DNA of 64,000 bases. Source: Liriodendron chinense (lineage: Eukaryota > Streptophyta > Magnoliopsida > Magnoliales > Magnoliaceae). A program made the translations under genes and the position numbers. Within the stretch, counting starts at the first letter, position 1; each line of letters starts with the position of its first letter. Shown piece by piece: positions 1 to 13,382 of this stretch. The notes below the pieces were generated by a model, which saw only the letters and a list, made by a program, of their open reading frames with translations, was not told the origin of the DNA and did no database searches. The stretch is taken from the NCBI GenBank assembly GCA_003013855.2, contig ML058448.1, forward strand, positions 186,001-250,000, given 5' to 3'.

Positions 1-1400
1 ATCTATGATAGGTGTGACTATCGTGCTGAAATTCTTGACAAAACGATGATAAAAGGTGGCTAACCCATGAAAGCTGCGAACTTTGTGGATATTGGTCGGG
101 GTAGGCCACTCACGTATGGCCCTTACCTTGTCTTTGTCCACTCAGATTCTCGTGTATGATACAACAAACCCCAGAACAATAAGCGATTCGTCAGAAACTC
201 GCACTTCTTCAGGTTTAGATAGAGTTTCATGGAGTACTTGAAGTACCTCTCTCAGATGTTCCATATGAGTTGCCTCATCCTAACTGTAAATTAAGATGTC
301 ATCGAAGTAAACCATGACAAAACGACTAATAAACGGCTTCAACATTTGATTTAGGAGCCGTATGAAGGTGCTCGATGCATTCAACAATCCAAACGGCATA
401 ACAAGCCATTCATATAATCCATCTTTGGTCTTGAAAGCTATCTTCCATTCGTCTCTGGGGTGGATATGAATCTGATGATACCCGCTTCGTAAATCTAGCT
501 TGGAAAACACCTTCGACCCCTCGAGCATTTCTAGCATGTCGTCCAGTCGAGGAATTAATAACCGGTATTTCATACTAATCTTGTTTATCGCCCAACTGTC
601 TACACACATTCACCAACTCCCGTCCTTCTTTGGAGTTAAGAGAGCCGAAACGGTATAGGGACTTATGCTCTCCCTCAACATTCACTTCTTCAGCAATTCC
701 TCCACTTAGCCTTGGAGGATTTCACTTTCCCTGGGGCTCAACCGATAATGCGGTCGATTCGGTAGACTCAATATGGTGCTGAATGTCCCTCATTGGGGGC
801 AACCCTTGGAGAAGTTCTTCGGGCCCCGTTTCATAGAATTCATCAAGAAACGGACGAAGGGTTAGGGGTATAACATGCTCCCTGAAGTCCTTACCCTTCA
901 TCACCATGACATATATCTCGCCCACTTCTCTAGCCTCTTCTACAAACTCTCTTATGGCAAGGAGAGAGTTTTCCTCCACTACGAAAGTCTTGGGGCCGCT
1001 CTCCGATGCCATAGTCCTTCACCAACATGTAAGTTTGTCATGACCATGATGGGTCACATCTAAGTCCGACTGCCATGGCCGCCTGAGTAATAAGTGACAT
1101 GCTTCTATGTCAATCACATTGCACAACACCTCATCCTTATAGCTCCTGCCAACTAAGAAAGAAATCGAATACTGTTAAGTTATCTTAGTGTCGCCAACCT
1201 TCTTAATCCACCCAATAGAATATGGCGTTGGGTGCTTTGTGGTTGGTAGTCAGAGCTTGTCCACCATCATATTGGACACTGTTCTTACTGCTTCTGCTAT
1301 TGACGATGACATCACAAACCTTCTCGTTCACAGAGCATCGGGTGCGAAAGATATTATGGCGTTGAGGATGGGTCTCAACCTTAGGTGTGTAACACAAACG
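1..1400 (-). pseudogene. Decayed Ty3 pol (protease-reverse transcriptase)
   Basis: The reverse-transcriptase core reads on the minus strand at 280-609. It has the segments VMPFGLLNAS and YFDDILIYS, which include the catalytic DD pair. Towards 1 the frame is broken and the element leaves the window before RNase H and integrase. Upstream on the same strand, 722-1012 is a linker-like frame and 1203-1397 is a retropepsin-like segment. In the retropepsin the usual D-S/T-G active-site triplet reads N-S-R, so it should be dead. A stop lies directly before the RT frame at about 610. This is clearly a Ty3-type pol and clearly defective; the clade is not fixed. Confidence 0.85.
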
Positions 1401-1436
1401 CTAAATAATCAAGGACTCCCCATGGTCCTGTTCGAG

Positions 1437-2614
1437 TCACTCAGTGTCTTCATATCCCTCTTCACTGGCTTGCTTGTAATTTTCATCGTTGGGTTTGCCC
1501 TCCATGGGCTCTTCTACGACCTCTCTTTCATTAGAAGTCAAATTTGCGGCCGGGTGCTGAGGGCACGCATTTGACAAATGACCGAGTTGTCCACAATGCC
1601 AACAATGATTCGGTCGTGGCCGAGGGTACAGATTAGGTGCCCGACTTGGACCGACGATGGCTGGAGCAGTGCATTGGGGCTTGGAGGGATCACTCTCTGT
1701 ATCACAATTTATGATCGTTGGGGGCTGGATATGCCCACCAACAGGCTCCTTACCCTTCGTAAATGGCATCATAGTTGTGGAGGCCGAAGTAGATGCGTGA
1801 GGGGCTGAGAATGGGCGCGCGGGAACCCGAGTGAGAGCCGTCTCCGCACGGTTGGTGTATTGTATGGTATCTTCAAGATTCCATATCGGAAGCATCTGTA
1901 TGCGGTCTTGAATATTGATTCTCAAACTACCAATAAACCTGACAGCCTTTTGTGCATCCGTTTCTGACAAGTCATTATGGGGGGCTAGGCGATTGAATTC
2001 ATCCGCTTATTCATTAATGGTCTGATTGCCCTGGTGACAATTTTGGTATTGCTGGAAGAGTAATTGTCTGTAGTCACAGGGTAAGAACTGCGCACGAAGG
2101 AGCTTCCGCATATGTGGCCATGATCGAATGGACAGTTTGTTCTGATGGGCTCGGGAAACCTGTAACTGCTCCCACCGTGTAGAGGCTCTCGATTTCAACT
2201 TTTACATGACAAGTTTCACATTCTTCTCCTCTGGAACATCCATGTAGTTGAAGAAAATTTCGACATCGGCTAACTAGTCTAGGAATTCTTAGATCCGTAA
2301 TAACCCATTGAAAGCTGGAAGATCAGCCTTACCTCTATAGTCGGCTCAACGCGGTCTCCGCGATCATTACCGCCTATGGGTCGTTGTGAGGGGGCTCCTA
2401 CACCTTCTTCCTCGTTGTCATCCGAATCTTCAGAATCGACTCGATTGTTACCTGTTGGAAGGGATTGACGGAAGATCGGGTTGTTTTGCACCGCAACTAC
2501 TGGTCGTTCTGCTTCCACTTGTGCCTGTCGTGGAGCCAAATACGCCGCGATTGGTTCAAGAGGCGCTTGCAGCCCTTGCATAGACGTCTTAAACGAATGT
2601 TGGAGAGCATTCAT
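1437..2614 (-). pseudogene. Decayed Ty3 gag with CCHC zinc knuckle
   Basis: Three consecutive minus-strand frames (2279-2614, 2007-2198, 1437-1970) together resemble a Ty3 gag. The last carries a clean zinc knuckle CWHCGQLGHLSNAC (CX2CX4HX4C) at about 1560-1605. The frames are separated by stops and frameshifts, so no full gag can be made. Order and strand agree with the pol remnant at 1-1400 and the primer-binding site at 2705-2716. Confidence 0.8.
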
Positions 2615-2704
2615 CTTCTCCGCTAGATAGAGGATCCTCTAATCACCGTCAGCAGGATTGTTGCCTTACCCATCGTTGGAGGCCATCACTCGAGGTTGTT
2701 CTTT

Positions 2705-2716
2705 GCTCTAATACCA
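2705..2716 (-). other. Primer-binding site of the Ty3 element
   Basis: Read on the minus strand this is TGGTATTAGAGC, one base from the common plant initiator-Met tRNA site TGGTATCAGAGC. It sits between the gag remnant and the presumed LTR, where a minus-strand PBS should be. Confidence 0.7.
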
Positions 2717-2719
2717 ACT

Positions 2720-3480
2720 TGGCGCAGACGTCAGTGAAGCGAGATCAAACACTGTCTCTCTCATGAGAATAACGACCCGAATCCACGGATCTATCGAGCA
2801 AGACAACCCAATCTTCCTTGATTTCTCAAGGGGCTACTCGAAGAACACGAGCAAGAGAAAGAATTCTCTGAGAAAAGATGTATTAGGATTCAATAATAAT
2901 CCAAAAATGAAAATAAAATAATATTTATATGTTCCCTAAAACCTAAACCACGTAGCTTATGTGTGCTAATTGCAAAAGGAAAGAAATCCAAACAAAAACG
3001 AAACAAAACAATTTAAAATGGAAGTTTCGTGTGAAATCTTGCGCGTTTGCCATGGGCCATGACCGGTTGGATTGGCCAAAAAACAGTCCAGAGAGTTCAG
3101 ACTGTTTGGCCAGGAAATTCGATCAGCTGGGCGACTGGTCAGGGTCGGTCATCAATCACCACGACCGGTCGGCTGAGGGTCAAAATAGTCCAGTGAGTTT
3201 GGACTTTGAATGCTGGAAATTCGACTAGTTTTCAGACAGGTCAGGACAAATCTGAGCAGCGGGCGACCAGTCAGGTGGGGCTATTTCTTCATCTGCAACT
3301 TCTGACTTGGCCCATTCGATGCGATCTTCTGCTGATCCTTCTGCTGGTCCATCTTCATTATGTAGAGGTCAGCCACACTCTCTACATCACAACAAAGGTC
3401 CATGCTTGGAGGAAACATTCAATTATAGATCATGTTGTTGTTTGGTCCAACAAGCTTACATGTCAGGTCGACTTCTGCTA
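2720..3480 (-). mobile_element. Probable 5' LTR of the Ty3 element (far edge uncertain)
   Basis: The stretch next to the PBS begins TGGCGCAGACG. It contains an AT-rich block near 2900-2940 that could hold the promoter, and lacks coding signals. The outer edge was not found; about 3.4-3.5 kb is an estimate. Repeated 'gaccggt/ctggtc' words at 3060-3270 recur in the LTR at 54.5 kb, so the two may be related families. Confidence 0.4.
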
Positions 3481-5278
3481 ACCCAATCAATTCATACGGT
3501 GGGCCCCATGACAAGTGGGAGATCCCCGAATTCTACTCTATCAGATGATCACCGCCATCTAATTTGGACGTGTTAAAAGTGGATGATGATGATTGGTTGT
3601 TATTGTCCATTTTCCTCAAAGTTTTATTATGCATGCTGGGCTTGTACAGACCTCAGCCCAACCTATTGATAGCCATACCATTGTTGCAAACTCTAGAAAT
3701 GGAGGCGTGTTAGTTAAGCTATCTGGGCCCATTTGCATCCCAAAGGTAGGTCCCTTGATATTGGGTGAACTGGGCATGTAAAATGCCCTCTGCCCCCTGA
3801 AGCTGGGTAGGGCTCTCAATGGGTTGGATCTGGATTGGATCCAGTTGGATCCAACTCCAAGTCCGAAAATCTGTAGATGGATTCGGATCCAACTCGAATC
3901 CAAAAGATGATATCTATATCCGATCTATTTATAAATAGCTAGATCCATTTTCAATCCAAAATTGATATAACCAGATCTAGGTCCGAATCCACCTCATCAC
4001 AAATTAAAAAAAATATATAATACAATATATTTAATTTAGTAGCAAAATGATGGAAATCCCACTATTTACTATGAGTTCAAGAATCAGGCAGATCCAACGT
4101 TCAAGTCAACCACACCACAGATGACTCTTACATTTAATGCAACTCAAGCTTACTATTTGGTGTGGTCCACTTGAGCGTTGGATCTGCCTGATTCTTTGGG
4201 TTTATAGAATATAATGATCTGAGAAAAGGGATGGATGGTGTGGATAAACCGATACACCACAGTGGGCCCCTCCAAAGATCCGCCTAGACAGTGCATGATG
4301 CAATCTGCATCCCATTGGGTACTACCCCCACTAGGACCTAGCTAGAGACGGACAATCTTGTTAGGGTATCTATGGGGCCCACAGTGATGTATATGTCTTA
4401 TTCACATCGTCGATCTATTTGACAGATCATTTTAAGCCATGAGTCCAAAAAGGAGGCAATTGAAGGCTCAAGTGGAACACACCACAGGATGTAGTGGGGA
4501 TTGAATGTTGATTGTTGAAAACTTCCTAGGGGACAAAAGTTTTGGATCAAGCTGATATTTATGTTTCCCTGCATACAGTTTTAGGTAACCTAATGACAGG
4601 TTGGATGGTAAACAAACATCACGGTGGGACCTATCTGTTGAATTTAAAGCTCAAAGCCAAAGAGTCAAGATCATGCTTTTATTAGAGAGAGATCGTGAAG
4701 CAATAAACGTAGGAGTCTAACAAAGATAAATTTTTCAAAAAAGAAAATAAATGCAAGCGATTGTTATGATCTACACATAACAAGCTGTGAATAGTTAAAG
4801 TCGTGGCTTCAAAAAGTGAACACAATCATATCTTACTAGAGAAAATATTATCTGTAGCTTAAAATAATATGCATAATCACATTACTCGCTAGAGAAATAT
4901 CTTCCCATGAACATGGTTGATTATGAAAGCCACACTTATGTGGAGCTTCAAAAATTTGCACGAGATCGCACAACCAATGAGCTTAATCTCTCACGATGCC
5001 AAAGATCGTTTTTCAGCAACTACCTCTTAAGTCTATAAATTGAGCCTAGAACAAATAGCTCTAAGCCCTCACCAATTGTAATACATGCATATCTTATTCA
5101 ACACAATACTACCTATCTTTTCTTCCCATATGTACGTGTATCTTAGTTTAGCCTCTTCACTTCTATTTAGCATAATGGTGTAACAAGTCTAAATTGATTA
5201 GTATAGTTTTTAGTTTAGTTTTGTTCCACTTCTGTCTAGCACATCATTGTAGTAAGTTTGGATTAGTTTAGCTACTCG
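3481..5278. other. Gene-free repeat-rich stretch
   Basis: No coding signal was found. From 4310 to about 4670 it matches one side of the long-TIR MITE family seen at 21.9-26.8 kb (gggtactaccccc...gggcccac). Around 3810-3990 there is a run of 'ggatccaa' words beginning tagggctctcaatggg, possibly one end of an hAT-like element. The rest is AT-rich and featureless to my reading. Confidence 0.5.
4079..4196. repeat. Short inverted repeat (hairpin)
   Basis: Left arm 4079-4117 (aagaatcaggcagatccaac...) is nearly the exact reverse complement of right arm 4156-4196 (...gttggatctgcctgattctt), with a loop of about 38 bp. It is probably a small MITE. Confidence 0.7.
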
Positions 5279-5286
5279 TCTGCAGC

Positions 5287-6043
5287 TAGAGCTGGGCATG
5301 GGTCGGGCCAACTCAACTGAACCATTCAGACTTGATTCATAATTGTCCGATGGTCTGATTTGGCCCGGGTCGAGTATTAAATCCTGGATCCGAATTCTAC
5401 TCGAGTCGGTCCTGATTATCCTTAAACCGTACCCGACCTGACCCGAATTCGAACCGAAAGAGAACCAACCCGAAACTCGATCCGATTCAGTATTGGGTAT
5501 ATAACTTAAAAAAAAAAGCTAACATTTACCCTACCCGCCCGCATTTACCCATTTAGTAATTACCCTACTCGCGCGCTATGATGCTCCCGGCGATTGCTGC
5601 TGCTACTCTACCTGGTTGGCCGGCCGTCATCCTCTTCCTCATTCATCCTCCTCCTCCTCCTCCGGCCAGCTTGTCATCTTCCGTACTTGAAAACTATAAG
5701 GTATGAATTTTTTTTGTTGATTATTATTCTTTCTTATTTGTTTGTTGATTATTGTTTTAAAAAATTGAGAATTTTTGTTGATTATTGGTTAAATGATGAA
5801 ATTTGATACTTTTTTATTTTATAGATGAACTCGACCCGACTCGGGTCTTACTCGATCCGACTTAGGTCCCTGTGACCAGGTCGGACATGGATCGGATTAG
5901 ACCAGGCCATGAATGGTTAAGATCGGTTCATGCCTGGCTGACTCGGTACTGAGGCTGATCCGACTCGGTTCAAGCCTTTTTCTTGGACGGATAGGATTGT
6001 GTCAGCCCAAACTCGGTCCGACTCGATTCGATGCCCACCTCTA
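5287..6043. mobile_element. Non-autonomous hAT-like element, 757 bp
   Basis: The left end reads TAGAGCTGGGCATGGG and the reverse complement of the right end reads TAGAGGTGGGCATCG, a typical hAT-style terminal inverted repeat. The 8-bp flanks are TCTGCAGC (5279-5286) and TCTGAAAG (6044-6051), matching at 6 of 8 bases, as an aged target-site duplication would. The interior is rich in 'gactcgg/ccgacc' words and has no transposase. Confidence 0.75.
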
Positions 6044-6252
6044 TCTGAAAGCCTTGTTGTTGAATCACAAATCCCTAAGTTCTTAGTGATTTCAGGCCAT
6101 AAACAATTAGCCAAACCATGACTATCTCATGATCACCAAAGACGACCATCTATCATCAATGGTCACTTCGCCTACCTAAATGCCATTACTAATCCTTCTT
6201 CTTTATCCTTTTTATTTACATGTCATTTGTATTACATTCTCCATTGATTTAA

Positions 6253-6960
6253 GGGTGTGTTTGTTTCGAAGGGTAAAATTGTAAATGTACTGAAATTGGT
6301 AATAATTACTTACCATGGGAATTTCAAGTATTCCACCGTTTTGCTAAAATCAAGGAGTAGATGAATGAAATAGATAAATTTTGTGGGGCCCATTGTGATA
6401 TGTGTGTTTGATCCATTCCATCCATATGTTTTATTAGCTCATTTTAGGCTATGAGCAAAAAAATGAGGAAAATCGAAAGCAGATGTGGATCACATGTGAC
6501 GTGGTTGAGAATTGAACACCTACCATTGAAAGCTTTTTGGGGGCCATAAAGCTTTGGATCTAAGTTACTATTTTTTTATTGGCTCATTCATGTCTTTCTA
6601 ACCTTTTGAACAAGTTGGATGATAGATACACATCACTCTGGGCCCTTGCACAAATTTTCACTTTTAACTACGGATGTCATTATCCCCTTATTTCCCATTG
6701 TGTGGTCCACCTGAGCTTGAAATCTAAATCATTTTTGAGCCGATGCCCTAAAATAAGCTGGTAAAATAGATGGACAACATGAATTAGACAAATTCATCAA
6801 GGTGGGACCCACATTTTTTTCCTACTCAATATGTGCATTGCAATCTCAATTTCGAGGCCCACTTAACGTCCACTTTCCATCTCTCTTCAAACATCTTTTA
6901 AAGGTAGGCGTAACTCATTTGCCACCATTTACTAAGATAAATGGTTAAACAAACATGCCA
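6253..6960. mobile_element. Tourist-like (PIF/Harbinger) non-autonomous element
   Basis: The ends are GGGTGTGTTTGTTT and, inverted, TGGCATGTTTGTTT. They are flanked by TAA on both sides (6250-6252 and 6961-6963), the usual PIF/Harbinger target duplication. The interior carries the local 'gtggggcccac...tccatcc' repeat in both orientations and no gene. Confidence 0.65.
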
Positions 6961-7062
6961 TAATAAAATTAGCATTTGGCTTTCTTACTTTTGAGTATAT
7001 TACATTATTATTAAACGATACAAGCTATCAAAAGTCCTTACTTCCAAGGAAAAAAGAACTCA

Positions 7063-8229
7063 AGGCTTGTTTGACACCATGAATTTGAGAAGAAGTGATG
7101 AGAAGTGGAAGAATTCTTGTCAATTTCAATTGTTATCAATTCCATATTTCCTATTTGGCATCCAGAACTTGGAGAGAAGTCAGACAAGAGGGAATGGATG
7201 GTGTGGATATTAATCCCACCGTATGCCCACCTATACTTTGGATTTTTATCCCACCATCCATCCATTTTTAAATCCATGCCGTCCATCCATTTTTATTGAT
7301 CATTTTACGGCAAGATCAAAAAAATAAAGCAGATCCACATCTCAGGTGAACCATAAAATAGGAAAAAGTGAAGAGTGTGGTGTGTTTGACTTGGGATTTG
7401 CATCTTCTTCATTTTTTGGATCGTGCCCTAAATTGAGCTTTCAAAATGGATGGACAACATGGATGTGAGAAATAAACATCATGTTGGGTCCCACGGTCAA
7501 GGATGCATGGGCATGGTTTGGGTGGATCCCAACGGTGCATGGGGCCACTGTGATGTATGTGCCTTACATCTACACTATCCATGCATTTTGAAAGCTCATT
7601 TTAGGGCATGGTCCAAAAAATGAAGTAGATCCAAATCTTAGGTAGACCATACCACCTGGAACAGTAGTGATTGAATCCCCACCATTAAAAACTTCATGAG
7701 GGCGACTGGAATGTTTATTTTCCATCCAACCTACTTGACAAGGTCACAAAGACCTTGATGAAGAGACCACACAAATATAAGCTTGATCCAAAACTTTCGT
7801 GGCCCACGAGAAATTTTTAATGGTTGAGTACCACTGTTTATGTTATTATGGTCCACCTGAGATTTGGACGTACTCAATTTTTTGGATCATGCTCTAAAAT
7901 TAGTTTTCAAAATGGATGGACGGTGTGGATGTGTGTGCGGCGTGGATGTAAGACACACACATCACACTATGGATGCCTCGGTCAAGGATCCACCGTCCGG
8001 GGATCCATCGAAGCCGCACCTGAAATACATCACATTGGATCCCATGTTGGGGAGGATTTCTCATCAAATCTCAATGTTTTGGGAGGAATTGGAAAAGAGC
8101 TGGGAAATGCGCTTTTGATTTCTCATGAATTCCTATGAAATCCACTTCTCATCAAATCCGCTTCACCAAATAGCGAAAGCAAGTGATTTCTCATCACTTC
8201 TCATCAAATCCATGGTGCCAAATGAGCCA
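7063..8229. mobile_element. Long-TIR non-autonomous element, PIF-like
   Basis: The left end (aggcttgtttgacaccatg, then agaagtgatgagaagtgg) is inverted at the right end (ccacttctcatcaaatcc, then catggtgccaaatgagcca). TCA flanks both ends (7060-7062 and 8230-8232), fitting a 3-bp TNA duplication. No transposase frame is present; the reading frames inside are palindrome by-products. Confidence 0.6.
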
Positions 8230-8232
8230 TCA

Positions 8233-10431
8233 TACAAAGCATTAAGTATTCCTTTCACAAATCACCTTACTGCTTATAATTGATGGCCGGCCGGGTAGAC
8301 GGTTGATCTTCTCCATCCTGGCTTAATCTATATATCTATTTTGACACCAGGGGTCATAATGTGATCGGTTTCATTCGGACCACTGTATTTGGCTTTGGCA
8401 TACCCAACACATACATACATGCATCAGGCATGATCGAATCTCATCCAATTAGCACTACACACATACACACATCATGCACAATTGAATCTCAGTCAAGCAT
8501 TGCACATGCAGTCGCGTCTCCAAATTGAAGCCAACACGTCCTGACATTTATATGCCATACAAACCGATCATAAGGCCATTCCCACTGGTATGATCAGAAT
8601 ACACAAAAATACTAGCCTGATCCAACTTTTCATGGCCCCACGATTGTTTGAACAGTGGCGTTCAATCCCCATTGTTTCTTGTTGTGGGGTCCATTTGAGT
8701 TTTAGATCTACCTCATTTTTTTAGGTCATCATGTCCTATCATGAGGTGGAAAAACCGATGGACTTGGTGGATTTCTCAAAAACATTTTGGTGGGCACCAA
8801 ATATTTGAATGGTGGATGTTCAATCTCCACTGGTTCCTGCCTTGTGGCCCACTTGAGTTTTGGATTTGCCACATTGTTTGGCCCACCCCCCTAACATGAG
8901 CTAGAAAAACTGATGGATGGAGTGGATTTCTCAAATACATTATGGTGGACCCATGAATGATTGAACGGTCTACGTTCAATTTTGGTGCAGTGGGGCACAC
9001 TTGAGTTTTGGATCTGCCTTATTTTTAGGCCCACCCCGTCAAGTGATCTAGCAGAAGTGGTGGACGAGTAAAGCAATCAGAAACATCATGGTGGGCCCCA
9101 ATGTTTCAAGGGGGGCCGTTCCATCACCACTCCTAATTCATTCATGCATGCATGAATATTAATGAATTACCACATGTAGCACCCGTGCCACAACTTGATG
9201 GGGCCCACGTGATGAATGTGTTTTATCCTTGCAGTCCATCCGTTTTTCCCACTTATTTTGGGGCGTGAGCCCAAAAATGAGACGGATCCCAATCTCAAGT
9301 GGACCACACCAATGGAAACAATGGGGATAAAATCTTCCTAAGGCACACCATGATGTTTTTAATCCACCCCCCTCCATTTTTCCAGCTCATGTCACTCGGT
9401 TGGCCAAAAAATGAGCAAGATCTAAAGCTTACGTGGGCCACATTAAAGGAAACAATGGATATTGAATGGCCACTGGTGAAATCTTCTCGGGTTGACTGTG
9501 TTGTTTGTATGCCATCTAAATAAGTCATAAGGTCATTCCCACCACCAGGGTTGGAGCCAGAATTTTCTTCCGGTGGGCGAGGATCATGGTGGGCCCTAGG
9601 AAGGTTTCAATCGGTGGGTGCCACTGTCCTCACGATTTTTGTGGTGGGGCCCATTTGAGCTTTGAATGTGCCCCATTCTTTTTTCCAAGCCATAAAATGA
9701 TCTCTCCAAATGGTTGGATCGGTGTGGATACAACACATACATCATGGTGGGGCCCCATAGAACTTAGTGATGTCACTTCAGTGGGGAGATGCTACGGAAG
9801 CTGGACGCGGATTTCTTTTCCAGGAGGTTCCTGCTATGGGAACTGAGGTGTAGCGCACTGTGATGTTTGTGAGAAATCCACCCGTCCATCTGTTTTGTGA
9901 GCTCATTTTAGGACATGCGGCAAAAAAGACCCGGATCCGAGACTCAAGTGGGATGAAAACAGTGAGGATTAAATGACCACAGTTGAAATATTCATGGGGC
10001 CATAGAAGTTTTGAATCAGGCTAATATTTATGTTTTCAGTTCATCCCAATAGGAATGGTGTTATGAACGGTATGGATGGCATATAAACATCACCGTGGAC
10101 CCAGGGAGGTTTCAACAGTAGGAATCTCCCTACCCACCTTTTCCTTTAGTGCGGCCCACTTGAGTCTTTGATCCACTCATTTTTAGTCTCATGTCCTACA
10201 GTGAGCTGAAAAACAGATGGACAGGGTGGATTTCTCACAAACATCATGGTGGGCCCACCTAAGTTGCGAGGCAGGAACTTCCTCCTAAGGGAAATCGGTC
10301 TGTCAGATCCAATCCGTGTCTGAGATTCTGTGTAGAATAGGATCGACACGGATTTCCTGCCAAAGCTTGCTCACAAAGTTCTTGCGCTAAGAACTTAGGT
10401 GGGGCCTACAGTGATGTTTTTGATAAATTCA
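8233..10431. other. Gene-free stretch of diverged short repeats
   Basis: Dozens of diverged copies of 'ggtggg(c)cccac...tttcaa...gtgggcgttcaatcccc' and 'cttgagttttggatctgcc' are visible in both orientations. They look like the remains of several nested MITEs. No exon, RNA gene or autonomous element is recognisable. Confidence 0.5.
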
Positions 10432-10439
10432 TCCTGCAT

Positions 10440-10913
10440 TAGGGCTGTAAATGGTTGGGTTCGGGGCGGGTTTAGCTAAAACCAGACTTGCCCATTTACT
10501 AAACGGGTCTGGGTCCAAAATTTAGACCCAGACTCTTTTACTAAATGGGCAGGGTTCGGGTCGGGTTTGAGTCAACCCATCAGATCCATTTATAAATGGG
10601 TCCGAGTCTGGTAGAGGGAGATCCACCCAAATCCATTTATAAATGGGTCGGGTCTAATGGGTCCAAGTTTGAATTAAGTATGCAAGCATTTTACAAGGCT
10701 TAAAATCGGGTCTGGATGGGTCCCTTGAAACATAGATTAAACCCGCCTACTTACTAAGTGGGTTCGGTCGGGTCAGGTCGGGCCTAATATAAAGGAAACT
10801 AGACCCAAACCCGTTTAGCAACGGGGTCTGTTCTTGGACCCAGACCTGTACCATTTGACAAATGGGTTGGGTCCGGGTACCCCATCAGGTCCGCTGACTC
10901 ATTTACAGCCCTA
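10440..10913. mobile_element. Non-autonomous hAT-like element, 474 bp
   Basis: Both ends carry the inverted repeat TAGGGCTGTAAATG. The flanks TCCTGCAT (10432-10439) and TCCCGCAT (10914-10921) match at 7 of 8 bases, an hAT-type target duplication. The interior is made of 'aatgggtc/gggtct' words with no coding capacity. Confidence 0.8.
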
Positions 10914-10921
10914 TCCCGCAT

Positions 10922-13357
10922 GCAGGGATGTTTTTTATAAATCCATCCCTTCCATCCTCTTTGTGAGCTCATTTTAAGGCATGAGACAAAAATGAGCTGG
11001 ATCTAAGACCTTTTTTTTTTTTTTTTTTTTTTAATTCTTGGGTTAAGTTCACACACCCCATTGTTAGTACACCCACCCTGTTAGTCACATCACAATGTTA
11101 GCCACCCCCACCATGGGAATCGATGCCATGACCTTAGTGTTGAAACAAGGCTATGTTCACTTGGTCTGCGGCTTGAGATTAGGACTTAAGTGGCCCTCAC
11201 TAAAGGAAAAGGTAGATTGGGAAATTACTACCGTTAAAACCTCCCCGAGTCAACGATGATGTTTATATGGCATCCAAACCCTTCCTAATGTCATTACTAC
11301 TGAGATGAACTGAAAACAGAAATATTAGCCTGATTCCAAACTCCCATGGCCCTCCAAATATTTTAACTATGGAAGTTAAATTCTCACTTTTTCGGCCCAC
11401 TTGAGTCTTGGATCTGGTTCATTTTTTGTCTCATGTCCCAAAATGAGCTCCCAAAACGGATGGATGAGGGTGGATTTATCAAAAACATCACTGTGGGCCC
11501 GCTTTTGCAGGAAATCAGTGTCCGACCATGACCTACCTTGAGACGGACGATCATGTTAGGGGATCCATGGGGCCCACAATGATCTATATATTTTATTCAC
11601 GACATCCATCTATCTTGAAAGATCATTTTAGGTCTTGAGCCCAAAAAGGATGTTGATCTAAGGCTCAACTGGACCACAAGTAAGGATTAAAATCTTACTG
11701 TTGAAAACTCTGGAAGGGCAAATGCCCCCCTCGCCCCTACGTGGCTCTGCTCCTGCCCACCACCTACACCACATGGAGAAACTGGTGGATGGGGTGGATA
11801 TTTCAAAAATATCACAGTGGCCCCATGACTATTTCAATGGTGGGTGTTCAATACTACTATTTCAAGCTGTATGACCCACTTGAGTGTTGGATCTGTCTCA
11901 AAATTGGGCATATTCCATAAAATGAGCTAACAAAAATGACGGACAGTGTAGATTTCTCAAAAACATCATTGGTGGGCCACAATATTTCAATAGTGGGCCA
12001 GCTTGTTTCAACCATGGGCATTCAATGCCATTGTTTCAAGTCATTTGGTCCACTTGACTAGTGGAGCTGCCTTATATTTGAACCCACCCCTAAAATGGGC
12101 TGATGAAAATGGTGAATGGGTAGGATTTTTCAAAGACTTTATGATGGGCCAGGCAAGACTTTTTCCACAGTAAACCATGGATTGTTTCAGCTATGGGAGC
12201 TCAATATCTACTATTTCAAGCCATGTGGCCCAATTAAATTTTGTATCTGCCATGCTTTTGACCTACCCCATAAAAAAATCTGTGGACAGGGTAGATTTTT
12301 CCAAAACATCATGGTGGCCCCAAAACTGTTTCAACCATAGTCATTGTTTCAAAGGCAGGCGTTCAGTAGCCGCTGTTTCCACCGGTCTGTCACACTTGAT
12401 TTTTGGACTTTGCCCTCATCTTTTAAGCTCATGTCCTAAATTGATCTAACAAAACTGGTAGACGGTGGTTTTCTCCCTAACATTGCAGTGGACATATAAT
12501 ACCCATGGTTTTTTGAGGTTTGGTGCACTCCTCTCTCATTTTTGGGTTCACCCCCTAAAATTATCTAGCAAAACTGGTGGACCGCTTGGATCCATTGATA
12601 CAGCCTTATATTACCATGCCCTAAAATTTAAACACCTAATTTTTGGAACACTAAACCATCCCAGCGTATGGTTCATGGGCGGAAATTGTTTTATATGGTA
12701 TCGTCTGACTGTTTTATATGTAGTCTAATTGATGAGTAGGTAAGGTTAACTTTTGCAGTAGGAGATTTTCAAGTGGCCCAGCATTGTAAGAGTTGGGTTC
12801 CAGACAAACTTAATATGTTGGAAGTTTATCACCAGGGTCTACTATAACCGGTGGTGGCACGGAAACATGATTTTGACACCTTAAAAAATCAAGGGTGGGG
12901 ATCTCTCTCCTAATTGTTCCCAAATTTCTGCCACCATGATCTGTATGTGAGACGCACACTGACCACTGTATGTGTTGTCCCATGGTATGCAAAGGACCAA
13001 AAAATCAGGCTATCATGTGATTCAGGTGGACCATGCCAAAGGAAACAAATAGGAGAGATTTTTACACGGCTCGCCTTCATGTTTATATAAAATCCACTCC
13101 AACCATTACATGTCATATGAGAGATTTTGACCGGGCTCACCTTGATGTTTATACAAAATCCACTCCAACCATTAGATGTCATATCGAAATTTAGGCCAAG
13201 GTCCAAAAATAAGCCTGTAAATGATTCGCCGGGGCCACACCAAGGGAAACAATTTGAAGGGTGCATGGGGCCTTGTACACTTTTCAAATCGCCACCTGAA
13301 TAAAAAATGTGGCTGATTTCTAGTACTTGAGCTTAACACCAGGTGATGGACCTACTA
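10922..13357. other. Gene-free stretch with diverged MITE repeats
   Basis: It begins with a T-run at about 11010-11032, then carries more of the local palindromic repeat family. A tandem pair of about 66 bp lies at 13053-13185 (gagagatttt...tccactccaaccatta...). No gene-like signal was found. Confidence 0.5.
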
Positions 13358-13382
13358 GTTGAGGTGGGTTTTACATAAACAT

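Noticed and set aside
12116..12728. Overlapping frames of 74-90 codons
   Set aside because: They lie in diverged MITE repeats, have no family signature, and similar frames occur in other copies on either strand.
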